64,000 nt of DNA from NCBI RefSeq assembly GCF_001050235.1, contig NZ_DF967972.1:742171-806170 (forward strand). The letters are read 5' to 3'. The notes under the pieces are model-generated. The model ran no database searches, was not told the DNA's origin, and saw nothing but the letters and a program-made list of their open reading frames with translations. Within the stretch, counting starts at the first letter, position 1. Each line of letters opens with the position of its first letter. A program made the translations under genes and the position numbers. This document shows positions 1-7,159 of the stretch, in pieces. This DNA comes from Longilinea arvoryzae (GTDB taxonomy: Bacteria > Chloroflexota > Anaerolineae > Anaerolineales > Anaerolineaceae).

Positions 1-1
1 A

Positions 2-628
2 TCCCCCGAGCAGGAGGCCCTGCGCGGCAGTTACGAGGACGCCGCAACCGTCTTCGTGTGGGAAGTAACGCCCACACCGGCCGGGGCGGTCATCCGGGAA
101 AACTTCGGCCAGAAATTTCCCCTGGTCCGCCTGCCAGACGCCGCGCCGGACGGGGCTGTTTATTCGGCGGACGGCCGGAACCTGCGCTGCACCTTCATGC
201 GCGATGCGGGGGTTCAAGACGGCCCCTTTACCCGCATCCTGGTCGAGGGTGCACCTTCCTGCCAACCCGGCCAGCCTGCCCGGGTCTTCCAGCGCTTCTT
301 TTCAACACCGCGATCGATGGACGAATTACACACTTACGCCGGCATGTACCGCTGCGCAGGCGTCCGGGCCGGTTATCGGGTGATCCCCGTCGAAACCGGG
401 CTGCGGTTGCAGAACCTCGAGCCGCGCAACGACGTCCTGAACGTAGTCTTTACGCCCACCATCCCGGACCTGTTCATGGCCCACTATCCGCCGGCATTGG
501 AATGGTATATGGTTCACTTCCGGCGGGATGAGACCGGGCGGGTGGCGAGCTTTGTCTTCCGGGACGAGGTTCCGGGCCGGGAAAACTGGGTCTTCGAGAA
601 GTGCGCGGACGATGGGGGGATTCCCTGA
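2..628 (+). CDS. C-terminal part of a serine-hydrolase-like protein (5' end outside window)
   Basis: The reading frame is open from base 2 and has no start in the window other than an internal GTG at 56, so this is the last ~208 residues of a longer protein. The tail has the pattern of the small beta-barrel domain that follows beta-lactamase-type serine hydrolases: a 'LHTYAGMYRC' strand, then 'YRVIPVETGLRLQ', 'LNVVFTPT', 'WYMVHFRRDETGRVASFVF' and a final 'FEKC'. That domain (DUF3471/lipocalin-like) usually closes secreted or cytoplasmic penicillin-binding-protein-like esterases. The catalytic SxxK part is not visible, so the assignment rests on the tail only. The same frame continues after the stop into a DsrE remnant. 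Confidence 0.5.
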   Translation, partial: SPEQEALRGSYEDAATVFVWEVTPTPAGAVIRENFGQKFPLVRLPDAAPDGAVYSADGRNLRCTFMRDAGVQDGPFTRILVEGAPSCQPGQPARVFQRFFSTPRSMDELHTYAGMYRCAGVRAGYRVIPVETGLRLQNLEPRNDVLNVVFTPTIPDLFMAHYPPALEWYMVHFRRDETGRVASFVFRDEVPGRENWVFEKCADDGGIP

Positions 629-817
629 GCCAGCCCCGCTGGGGCTGCAAAATTCAATCGTTCCAAGATCTCGCGCGGCGGCGAGGTGAAGGCCTGCGGC
701 ACGTGCAGCGAGGCGCGCGGCATCAAAGGGCTGCCCCTGATCGAGGGGGGCGAAATCAGCACGCTGAGCCAGTTATGCGCGTGGACCGTCGCGGCCGATA
801 AAGTGCTCACATTTTAG
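629..817 (+). pseudogene. DsrE/DsrF-family C-terminal remnant
   Basis: Frame 629-817, directly after the upstream TGA and in the same phase, reads 'GEVKACGTCSEARGI', 'LPLIEGGE', 'STLSQLCAWTVAADKVLTF' and stop. This matches the end of DsrE/DsrF-like (YchN) sulfur-relay proteins, including the Cys-Gly-x-Cys segment and the terminal 'ADKVLTF'. The N-terminal half of the ~115-residue domain, an ATG and a ribosome binding site are all missing, so it looks like a truncated gene joined to the hydrolase 3' end. It could be expressed only by readthrough. The alternative of a genuine small gene starting at GTG 686 is unlikely. Confidence 0.7.
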
Positions 818-1536
818 AGGAAGCCGCGACTCGGGTTCGCGCCCTCATCCCAACCCTTCTCCCTCTGAGGGAGAAGGGCGTGCAATTCAGCGATTTTCGA
901 AAATATGACAACATCAGGGGAACAAACAGCCTAATACCTCTTCCTCCCAGGGAAAGGATGGGTGAGGGTCGCCCCCCAGATCGCCGATGGTCAGATGCTG
1001 ATGCCGCGCCGTTGCCTTGCCGGTCATTCAGCATTCATCCTTCAACAGTAAACTTCGAGGAAGCCGCGACTCGGGTTCGCACCCTCATCCCAACCCTTCT
1101 CCCTCTGAGGGAGAAGGGCGTGCAATTCAGCGATTTTCGAAAATATGACAACATCAGGGGAACAAACAGCCTAATACCTCTTCCTCCCAGGGAAAGGATG
1201 GGTGAGGGTCGCCCCCCAGATCGCCGATGGTCAGATGCTGGTGCCGCGCCGTTGCCTTGCCGGTCATTCAGTATTCATCCTTCAACATTAAACTTCGAGG
1301 AAGCCGCGACTCGGGTTCGCACCCTCATCCCAACCCTTCTCCCTCTGAGGGAGAAGGGCGTGCAATTCAGGGATTTTCGAAAATTTGACAACATCAGGGG
1401 AACAAACAGCCTGACACCTCTTCCTTCTCGGGAAAGGATGGGTGAGGGTCGCCCCCCAGATCGCCGATGATCAGACGTTGATGGCGCGCCGCTGCCTTGC
1501 CGGCCATTCAGCATTCATCCTTCAACATTCAGCATT
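816..1536. repeat. Three tandem copies of a 240-bp intergenic repeat
   Basis: Copies begin at about 816, 1056 and 1296 with 'GAGGAAGCCGCGACTCGGG'. They are nearly identical in copies 1 and 2, while copy 3 has diverged. Each contains a small dyad (CTTCTCCCTCTGAGGGAGAAG) and ends with the ATTCAGCATTCATCCTTCAAC motif that recurs near 61.4 and 63.2 kb. Because 240 is a multiple of 3, one frame stays open through all copies (880-1470), but its translation is repeat-derived and I do not call it a gene. This explains the whole gap between the DsrE remnant and the DUF4870 gene. Confidence 0.9.
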
Positions 1537-1541
1537 AAAAA

Positions 1542-1577
1542 CCAACCGGCAGGGCGTGATCGCGCCCTGCCGGTTGG
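1542..1577 (-). terminator. Rho-independent terminator of the DUF4870 gene
   Basis: A perfect 15-bp inverted repeat (CCAACCGGCAGGGCG and its complement) has a 6-nt loop. On the minus strand it is followed by TTTTTAAT, 16 bases beyond the DUF4870 stop. Confidence 0.9.
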
Positions 1578-1592
1578 TGGTGATCGAGTCGC

Positions 1593-1937
1593 TTACATCC
1601 AGTTTTGCTGCTTGGCGAAATTGGTGATAAATGGAATCTCGACGTACTCGCCCTTGTAAGCCTTGAGGCCCCAGATGATGTTGAGGATGACGATCAATGG
1701 GGTGAAGCAACTGATGAGGGGCAGGAGGGCCGAAATAATGCCGCACACGATCATTTCAGCCAGTCCCAGGATCAGGGTCGGGATGGTGTGGTATTTGAGG
1801 AAGGGACGGTTTTTCTTATCTTCCATCAGCAGGGTGATGATGGGGAAGAGTGGGGTGAGAACGAAATTCAACAATGCCCACAGGCGGTCGTCGCTGCTGA
1901 CTTCGGGTGTGGATGGGATAACGGGTTGGTCGGACAT
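1593..1937 (-). CDS. DUF4870 family small membrane protein
   Basis: A 114-residue protein with three hydrophobic segments (about residues 24-42, 55-80, 82-100). It has the DUF4870 (Tic20-like) pattern: 'DDRLWALLNFVLTPLFP', then 'MEDKKNRPFLKYHT' and 'IPTLILGLAEMIVCGI'. The function of the family is not established; members sit in the cytoplasmic membrane. I start at ATG 1937 because GGAG lies 8 bases upstream and the conserved domain begins soon after; a longer frame to 2066 has no such signal. It is divergent from purB, has its own promoter (1977-2004) and terminator, and is therefore monocistronic. Confidence 0.85.
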   Translation of the reverse strand: MSDQPVIPSTPEVSSDDRLWALLNFVLTPLFPIITLLMEDKKNRPFLKYHTIPTLILGLAEMIVCGIISALLPLISCFTPLIVILNIIWGLKAYKGEYVEIPFITNFAKQQNWM

Positions 1938-1976
1938 TAAATATGCTCCAGTTTGAAAAGAATGAACGCTGTAGAT

Positions 1977-2004
1977 AGTATATCTGACACCTTGAATTAT
2001 GCAA
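1977..2004 (-). promoter_or_regulatory. Promoter of the DUF4870 gene
   Basis: On the minus strand TTGCAT (2004-1999) and TATACT (1982-1977) are separated by 16 bases. The start codon is about 40 bases downstream. Confidence 0.6.
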
Positions 2005-2070
2005 TCCAAAAAAACCATCGAAATCAGCCCGGTTGTCTGAACCGGTTCGGCAAAACCGGGTTTCAAACGG

Positions 2071-2076
2071 TATAAT
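2071..2076 (+). promoter_or_regulatory. -10 element of purB
   Basis: A consensus TATAAT lies 40 bases before the purB start. No good -35 is visible. The preceding 30 bases contain small dyads (AACCGGTT, AAACCGGGTTT) that could bind a regulator. Confidence 0.5.
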
Positions 2077-2116
2077 TCCTTGGGCTACTGAATGAATATC
2101 GGATAAGGAGTCTTCC

Positions 2117-3529
2117 GTGCCAGACGATTTCGACGGTTATCTTTCCCCATTTAGCTGGCGCTATGCCAGCCCTGAAATGCGCTCCATCTGGAGCGAACGC
2201 AATAAACGCCTTCTCTGGCGGCGCATCTGGCTGGCGCTGGCCCGCGTGCAGTCGGGTTACGGCCTGGTGAGCGCCGACCAACTGGCCGACATCGAGGCTC
2301 ACGCTGCCGAAATCGATATTCCGCGCGCGCTGGAGATCGAGGCCGAGATTCGCCACGACCTGATGGCCGAACTGAAGACCTTCGCCGAACAGGCGCCGTT
2401 GGGCGGGGGCGCGCTGCACCTGGGCGCCACCTCGATGGATGTGGAAGATAACGCCGACGCGCTGCGCCTGCGGGACGCCCTGGACCTGATCCTGGTGCGG
2501 TTGAACGAGCTGCTGTCCGTCCTGGCCGAGAAGATCGACGCTTACGCCGGCACGCCGGTGATGGCCTTTACCCACCTGCAGCCGGCCGAACCATCCACGT
2601 TGGGTTACCGCCTGGCGAGTTACGCCCAGGACCTGCTGGAAGATGGGTTGGCGCTGCGCAGCGCCCGCGACGGCGTGCGCGGCAAGGGCTTCAAGGGCGC
2701 GGTCGGCACGGCCGCTGCTTACGGCGACCTGTTGGGGTTGGAAGCTGTGCCCGAGTTCGAGCGCCGCCTGAGCGAAGCGCTCGGGCTGCCCTTCTATTCG
2801 ATTGCCACCCAGACCTACCCGCGCAAGCAGGACTATACGGTCCTGGCGGCGCTGGCCGGGATGGGCGCTTCATTATACAAGCTGGCCTTCGACCTGCGTG
2901 TGCTGCAATCCCCGCCGATCGGCGAGGTGAGCGAGCCCTTCGGGCGCAAGCAGGTGGGCTCGTCAGCCATGCCCTTCAAACGCAACCCGATCAACGCCGA
3001 GAAGATCGATTCGCTGGCGCGGTCGCTCTCGGTCATGCCGCAGGTGGCCTGGGGCAACGCCGCTCATTCGCTGCTCGAACGCACCCTGGACGATTCCGCC
3101 AACCGGCGCAGCCTGCTGCCGGAAGCCTTCCTGACCGCCGACGAACTGTTGGGCACGGCGACGAAGATCCTGCGCGGGTTGGTGGTACGCGAGGAGACCA
3201 TCCGGCGCAACCTGGCCATCTACGCGCCTTTTGCCGCCACCGAGCGGGTGATGATGGCGGCGGCCCGCCACGGCGCCGACCGCCAGGAGATGCACGAACG
3301 CCTGCGCGAGCACGCCCTGGCCGCCTGGGCGGTCGTGCAAAACGGCTCGGCCAACGACCTGATTGCCCGCCTGCAGGCCGACGCCGGGATCACCCGTTTC
3401 GTGCCCCCGGCGGAGATCGCCGCGCTGGCAGACGTGCAGAGCTACGTTGGCACCGCGCCGGACCGGGCGCGGGCGATGGCGGGCAAGATTAAAGAAGAAA
3501 TGAGTAATCGACCAGTTCTGAGTAAATGA
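2117..3529 (+). CDS. purB: Adenylosuccinate lyase PurB
   Basis: PurB cleaves SAICAR to AICAR plus fumarate in IMP synthesis and adenylosuccinate to AMP plus fumarate, acting as a cytoplasmic homotetramer. The 470-residue length is normal. The fumarase/aspartase-superfamily signature 'GSSAMPFKRNPINAEKI' is at about residues 285-300, the 'HLGATSMDVEDNADALRLRD' substrate loop near 100-120 and 'THLQPAEPSTLGYR' near 155-170. The start is GTG 2117 with an AAGGAG site 7 bases upstream. The last residues (SNRPVLSK) are encoded in DNA that resembles the neighbouring low-complexity repeat, so the C-terminus may be extended by repeat invasion. It lies 27 kb from the purine operon, which lacks purB, and completes that pathway. 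Confidence 0.96.
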   Translation: MPDDFDGYLSPFSWRYASPEMRSIWSERNKRLLWRRIWLALARVQSGYGLVSADQLADIEAHAAEIDIPRALEIEAEIRHDLMAELKTFAEQAPLGGGALHLGATSMDVEDNADALRLRDALDLILVRLNELLSVLAEKIDAYAGTPVMAFTHLQPAEPSTLGYRLASYAQDLLEDGLALRSARDGVRGKGFKGAVGTAAAYGDLLGLEAVPEFERRLSEALGLPFYSIATQTYPRKQDYTVLAALAGMGASLYKLAFDLRVLQSPPIGEVSEPFGRKQVGSSAMPFKRNPINAEKIDSLARSLSVMPQVAWGNAAHSLLERTLDDSANRRSLLPEAFLTADELLGTATKILRGLVVREETIRRNLAIYAPFAATERVMMAAARHGADRQEMHERLREHALAAWAVVQNGSANDLIARLQADAGITRFVPPAEIAALADVQSYVGTAPDRARAMAGKIKEEMSNRPVLSK

Positions 3530-3554
3530 GTTCGGAGTTGATGAGGTGAAGAAA

Positions 3555-3590
3555 AAACACTGGAGTCGAAATTTTTCGGCTCCAGTGTTT
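3555..3590. terminator. Bidirectional terminator between purB and dsbA-like gene
   Basis: AAACACTGGAG pairs with CTCCAGTGTTT, and the stem extends inward with a TTT loop (about 17 bp). On the minus strand it is followed by a T run (TTTTTTC). It lies between two convergent genes. Confidence 0.75.
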
Positions 3591-3644
3591 GCATCACTCA
3601 TTGATTCTATTTCTCTTCCACAGAACTCAGTGCCACATCCCTCA

Positions 3645-4373
3645 TTACTTTAATCCCCCCGCCAACTCCATATCGATCACCTGTTGGAAGGTCTCGTAGG
3701 GCTGCGCGCCGACCAGGGCGATGCCGTTGACGAAGAAGGTCGGGGTGGAACTCACGCCCAGTTCGGAAGCCCAATCCCGGTCGGCTTCGACCTCGTCGCG
3801 GTAGCGTCCGCCCTCGTAGCAGGTCTTGAAAGCATCCACATCCAGGCCGAGCTGTTGGGCGAAGTCCTGGTATGTCGAGTCGCCGAGCGCTTCGCCGCTG
3901 TTGAAGATCAAATCCTGAAATTCCCAGTATTTGCCCTGCTCGAAGGCGCAGGCGGCTGCCTCGGCGGCGGGCTGCGCGTTGGCGTGCATGGGCAGCGGAA
4001 AATCGCGGTATACCAGGCGCACCTGATCGCCGTAGTTCTTCTGAATCTGCGGCCAGGTTTCGGCATACCACTTTTGGCAATAGGGGCATTCGAAGTCGCT
4101 GAAGGCCACCAGCGTGATGGGCGCGTCATCCGGCCCCAACGCGGGTTCGCCGTCGGTCGGAATGGTGTAGCGGGTCAACGGCTGGGTTGCGGTCGGTTCG
4201 ATCACCGCCGCCTGCACGGGATCCGCTTTTGCCGGGGCGGCCTGTTTCCCCCACACCAGAAACCCGGTGCCCAATCCCAGTCCAAAGCCCAGCAGCATCA
4301 CCACCACCCAGACCAGCGAAGTGCGCTGCCGGGCAGATTTTTCAATTTCGGTCAGGTTATTTTCTTCGCTCAT
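3645..4373 (-). CDS. DsbA-family thiol-disulfide oxidoreductase, membrane anchored
   Basis: A 242-residue protein with a cytoplasmic N-terminus, one membrane helix (about 20-42) and an extracytoplasmic thioredoxin-fold domain. 'VAFSDFECPYCQKWY' carries the CPYC active site near residue 96, and the cis-Pro loop is in 'GVSSTPTFFVNG' near 211. This fits the DsbA/BdbD-type proteins (Thioredoxin_4) that oxidise or isomerise exported thiol proteins. A partner quinone reductase (DsbB/VKOR) is not in the window. The gene is monocistronic, ending at the 3555-3590 hairpin. Start ATG 4373 gives a complete anchor; no strong Shine-Dalgarno is visible. Confidence 0.9.
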   Translation of the reverse strand: MSEENNLTEIEKSARQRTSLVWVVVMLLGFGLGLGTGFLVWGKQAAPAKADPVQAAVIEPTATQPLTRYTIPTDGEPALGPDDAPITLVAFSDFECPYCQKWYAETWPQIQKNYGDQVRLVYRDFPLPMHANAQPAAEAAACAFEQGKYWEFQDLIFNSGEALGDSTYQDFAQQLGLDVDAFKTCYEGGRYRDEVEADRDWASELGVSSTPTFFVNGIALVGAQPYETFQQVIDMELAGGLK

Positions 4374-4482
4374 GGCGTGATTATAGCATCAGGTCGAGAA
4401 AGAAGGCCACACTAAACGCGCCGAAACCTGGCCGCGGAGCCTCCGTGAGTGACACCCCAAGGGTGTTGACGCCCCAAGGGTG

Positions 4483-4511
4483 TTGACGCGAATGCCGGCT
4501 GCCTGTACACT
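4483..4511 (+). promoter_or_regulatory. Promoter of the MFS gene
   Basis: TTGACG (4483-4488) and TACACT (4506-4511) have a 17-base spacer; the start codon is 30 bases downstream. Just upstream, CCCCAAGGGTGTTGACG is directly repeated (4455-4488), so the -35 box lies in the second copy of a 17-19-bp direct repeat. Confidence 0.75.
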
Positions 4512-4541
4512 ACTCCTATCCCCCTTTTTCGAGGCAACCGC

Positions 4542-5750
4542 ATGAAACTGTCGAAACCGTTGCGCTATGCACTTTTCGGGTTGCTTTACTTTACCCAGGG
4601 CACCATTTTGAGCTACTTCACCGCGCTCAACGCGCTCTACCTGCTGGAACGCGGCCTGACGATGACCAACGTCGGCATTTTTTCTTCGATTGCGCTGATT
4701 CCCTTTGTCATCAAGATCCTGTTCGGGCTGCTCTCGGACCGGGTCAGCCCGTTTGGCCTGGGGCACCGCAAGCCCTACATCTTCATCGGGCTGACGGTCC
4801 AGATGATCTGCCTGATCATCGCCCCCTTCATCGACCCCAAGAATGCCTACTGGGGATTCGTGGCGCTGGCCTTCGTCCTGCAGATGGGCATGGCGCTTTA
4901 TGATACCTGCACGGACGGCCTGGCGCTGGATACCACTCCCGAAGGGGAGAAGGGTACCATCCAGGGCTTCATGGTCGGCGGGCGCGCGGTGGGCGTGATC
5001 GTGACAGCCTCGCTGGTCGGGCTACTGGCCGAACGCTCCTCCTGGCAGGCGGTCTTCTGGGTGCTGGCCGGGCTGACGCTGCTGCCGCTGCCGCTGCTGT
5101 TCAGCGCGCGCGAGCCGGCCCAGACCGTGGACCGCAACTTCGATTGGAAGGCGTTCAAAGCCTTCAAGAAAGCCCCCGTGCTGGCGCTGGCCGGGGTGGG
5201 TTTCCTGTTCTTCCTGATCGTGGTGGGCGCCAACCAGTTGGTCAATCCTTTTCTGCAGAAACGCTTTGGCATCGAACTCTCGACGGCCGGCCTGTTCACC
5301 ACCGTGTGGGGCATCGGGGTGGTGTTGGGCGGCGCGGTGGGCGGCTTCCTGATCGACAAAGTGGGCCGCCGCAACGGCGTGCGCATCGCCATGCTGATCT
5401 CGGTGGCCGGCGTGCTGGCCCTGGCCGGCATCCCGGCGTTGGGATGGGCCTGGCCGATCGTGGCGCTGTTCGGCATCGCCTACGGCACCTATCAGACGGT
5501 GTATTTCGCGCTGGCCATGGCCTACACGGAACCGCGCATTGCCGCCTCGATGTTTTCGATCTTGATGGCCGTGACCAACGTCGGCCAGGGCGTGGGTTTG
5601 GCGTTGGGCGGTCTGCTGGCCGACCGGATCGATTACCCGCCGACCTTCATCATCTTTGCGGCGATGAATCTGCTGGCCGTGCCGCTGCTACCGATCGTAT
5701 TCGAAAAAGTGGCCCGCAAGGCGACCCGCCATCGGCGGGCGGTGGCGTAA
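4542..5750 (+). CDS. Major facilitator superfamily transporter
   Basis: A 402-residue, 12-helix MFS protein with two six-helix halves joined by a charged loop around residues 190-205. The loop between helices 2 and 3 carries 'LLSDRVSPFGLGHRKPY', a variant of the MFS signature A motif (G-x3-D-R-x-G-R). The half-2 equivalent is 'GGFLIDKVGRRNG'. The sequence resembles the glycoside-pentoside/folate-biopterin-like carriers more than drug exporters, but I cannot name a substrate. It has its own promoter and is flanked downstream by the 19-bp minisatellite, so it is probably monocistronic. Confidence 0.88.
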   Translation: MKLSKPLRYALFGLLYFTQGTILSYFTALNALYLLERGLTMTNVGIFSSIALIPFVIKILFGLLSDRVSPFGLGHRKPYIFIGLTVQMICLIIAPFIDPKNAYWGFVALAFVLQMGMALYDTCTDGLALDTTPEGEKGTIQGFMVGGRAVGVIVTASLVGLLAERSSWQAVFWVLAGLTLLPLPLLFSAREPAQTVDRNFDWKAFKAFKKAPVLALAGVGFLFFLIVVGANQLVNPFLQKRFGIELSTAGLFTTVWGIGVVLGGAVGGFLIDKVGRRNGVRIAMLISVAGVLALAGIPALGWAWPIVALFGIAYGTYQTVYFALAMAYTEPRIAASMFSILMAVTNVGQGVGLALGGLLADRIDYPPTFIIFAAMNLLAVPLLPIVFEKVARKATRHRRAVA

Positions 5751-5779
5751 ATATTCTTTGTGGCGGTCGACCTGAGTGC

Positions 5780-5874
5780 CTGTACCCGGTACGGGCACCT
5801 GTACCCGGTACGGGCACCTGCACCCGACACGGGCACCTGCACCCGACACGGGCACCTGCACCCGACACGGGTGT
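5780..5874. repeat. Five tandem copies of a self-complementary 19-bp minisatellite
   Basis: Units start at 5780, 5799, 5818, 5837 and 5856. The first two read CTGTACCCGGTACGGGCAC and the next three are CTGCACCCGACACGGG plus CAC or TGT. Each unit contains a dyad (GTACCCGGTAC, or GTGCC/GGCAC across the junction), so the transcript of either strand could fold into a row of hairpins. There are no unique spacers, so this is not a CRISPR array. The rest of 5751-6008 holds no gene I can support. Confidence 0.9.
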
Positions 5875-6008
5875 CTACCCAACCTGGGTAAGCGGACACG
5901 CTCCCCTTTCGGGGACAGGCGGTCCGCGACTACAGAATTTGAGTCGAATCGTGTGTCTACATCTGGCACCAATCCTGCACGATTGCATCATCATCGGATC
6001 GGGCTTTC

Positions 6009-7019
6009 ATGGGGGATGGGATTGTGTCAGCATTCGAGTCAGGGTTACTCTTAATGATGTTGCTCTGCGCGCTGGTGCTGGCGGCTGGCCTGGTTTGGGC
6101 CCAACGCCAGCAACGCGGCGCGGATCGGCCGGCCGGGCAAATCCTGGCCCAGAACGCCAGCGAGGGCTTGCTGCTGCTGGATGGGCGCGGGCGCGTGATC
6201 TATCACAACCCGGCCGCGCAGGCCATTTTCGGCGCCGAGAGCCTGCACGAGCGCCCGCTGGTGGACCTTCTGGCCGTCTGGTGGCAGCCGGCGCTGCAGC
6301 TTCTGGAAGAAGGACAGATCGATTTCGAATGCACGCCCCGCGAAGGCAGCTTTCGATTGCGCATTCTGGCGCTGCCGGCGCGCAACCGGGGAACGCTCGA
6401 AGGCCGGGCGCTCATCCTGACCGATCTCAGCCGGCAACGCGGGCTCGAACGCCGCCTGGAAGCTCTGGAAACCACCGATGTGCTGACCGGTCTGGCCAAC
6501 CGCCCGCGCCTTTTGGAAATGGCTTCCCGCGAGGTCTACCGCGCCCGGCGCTACCACCGCGCACTCTCCGTGGTGATGATTCAAGTGGACGACTTCAGTG
6601 CGTTGTGCGACCGGTTCGGTTATGCGGCCGGTGAACAGGTGATGCAGTGCCTGGCGCAGCGCTGCCGGGAAAATATCCGCCTGGCCGATTCGTTGGGTCG
6701 CTGGGGGGAGGATACCTTCACCCTGTTGTTGCCTGAAACTGGCCTGGAGCAGGGCTGTCTGGCCGCCGAACGCATCCGGCGCATCCTCTCCGGCCTGCCC
6801 ATTTCCACCCAGCGCGGTGAGGTTTGTATCACACTTTCGGCCGGCGTGGCTGGCCTGTCCGACGCCGCGCCGGTGGCCGCCGACCAGTTGCTGGATCAGG
6901 CCGCGGCCGCCTTGTTCGCTGCGAGCTGCCGGCAGGCGGCCGAAAGGTCGCTGGCCGTGGTAACCGTGGGCGCGCCAGCTTGGCCGGCGATGCGCCAGCG
7001 CCGCGAGGATCGAGCCTGA
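6009..7019 (+). CDS. Membrane-anchored PAS protein with degenerate GGDEF domain
   Basis: A 336-residue protein with an N-terminal membrane helix (about 12-31), a PAS domain (about 45-150, 'ILAQNASEGLLLLDGRGRVIYHNPAAQAIFG') and a GGDEF-fold domain (about 155-310, opening with 'DVLTGLANRPRLLEM'). The signature is GEDTF instead of GGDEF near residue 232, while the RxxD inhibitory-site motif (RLAD) is kept. GGDEF proteins make cyclic di-GMP; this one has lost the second Gly and the Glu needed for catalysis, so it may be a c-di-GMP or GTP sensor. ATG 6009 has no good ribosome site; GTG 6024, behind GGGGGA, is an equally good start. Confidence 0.85.
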   Translation: MGDGIVSAFESGLLLMMLLCALVLAAGLVWAQRQQRGADRPAGQILAQNASEGLLLLDGRGRVIYHNPAAQAIFGAESLHERPLVDLLAVWWQPALQLLEEGQIDFECTPREGSFRLRILALPARNRGTLEGRALILTDLSRQRGLERRLEALETTDVLTGLANRPRLLEMASREVYRARRYHRALSVVMIQVDDFSALCDRFGYAAGEQVMQCLAQRCRENIRLADSLGRWGEDTFTLLLPETGLEQGCLAAERIRRILSGLPISTQRGEVCITLSAGVAGLSDAAPVAADQLLDQAAAALFAASCRQAAERSLAVVTVGAPAWPAMRQRREDRA

Positions 7020-7078
7020 AGCGCGCGATTTACACGACTTCTATACCCCATCTATACCAATTCTAAATAATTCACAGC

Positions 7079-7113
7079 TAAGATCGCTATATCCATGGGA
7101 TACAGCGATCTTT
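7079..7113 (+). terminator. Stem-loop after the degenerate GGDEF gene
   Basis: AAGATCGCT pairs with AGCGATCTT, and the stem extends inward (ATATCC/GGATAC with one mismatch) around an ATGG loop. A short T-rich stretch (TTTTGATT) follows on the plus strand. The promoter of the next operon must lie close by. Confidence 0.55.
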
Positions 7114-7159
7114 TGATTGCTGGGGGCCGGGGACAAACTCTTGCGAGGGAAAGCATCGT

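Noticed and set aside
880..1470. 196-codon open frame across the triplicate repeat
   Set aside because: It is a repeat translated three times (80-residue period) with no ribosome site. Similar translations arise from common intergenic repeats.
5780..5874. Possible CRISPR array
   Set aside because: Units are contiguous with no unique spacers, and no cas genes are in the window.
5633..6054. Several overlapping Cys/Pro/Gly-rich frames on both strands around the minisatellite
   Set aside because: They are products of the 19-bp unit, lack start signals and overlap the MFS gene or each other.
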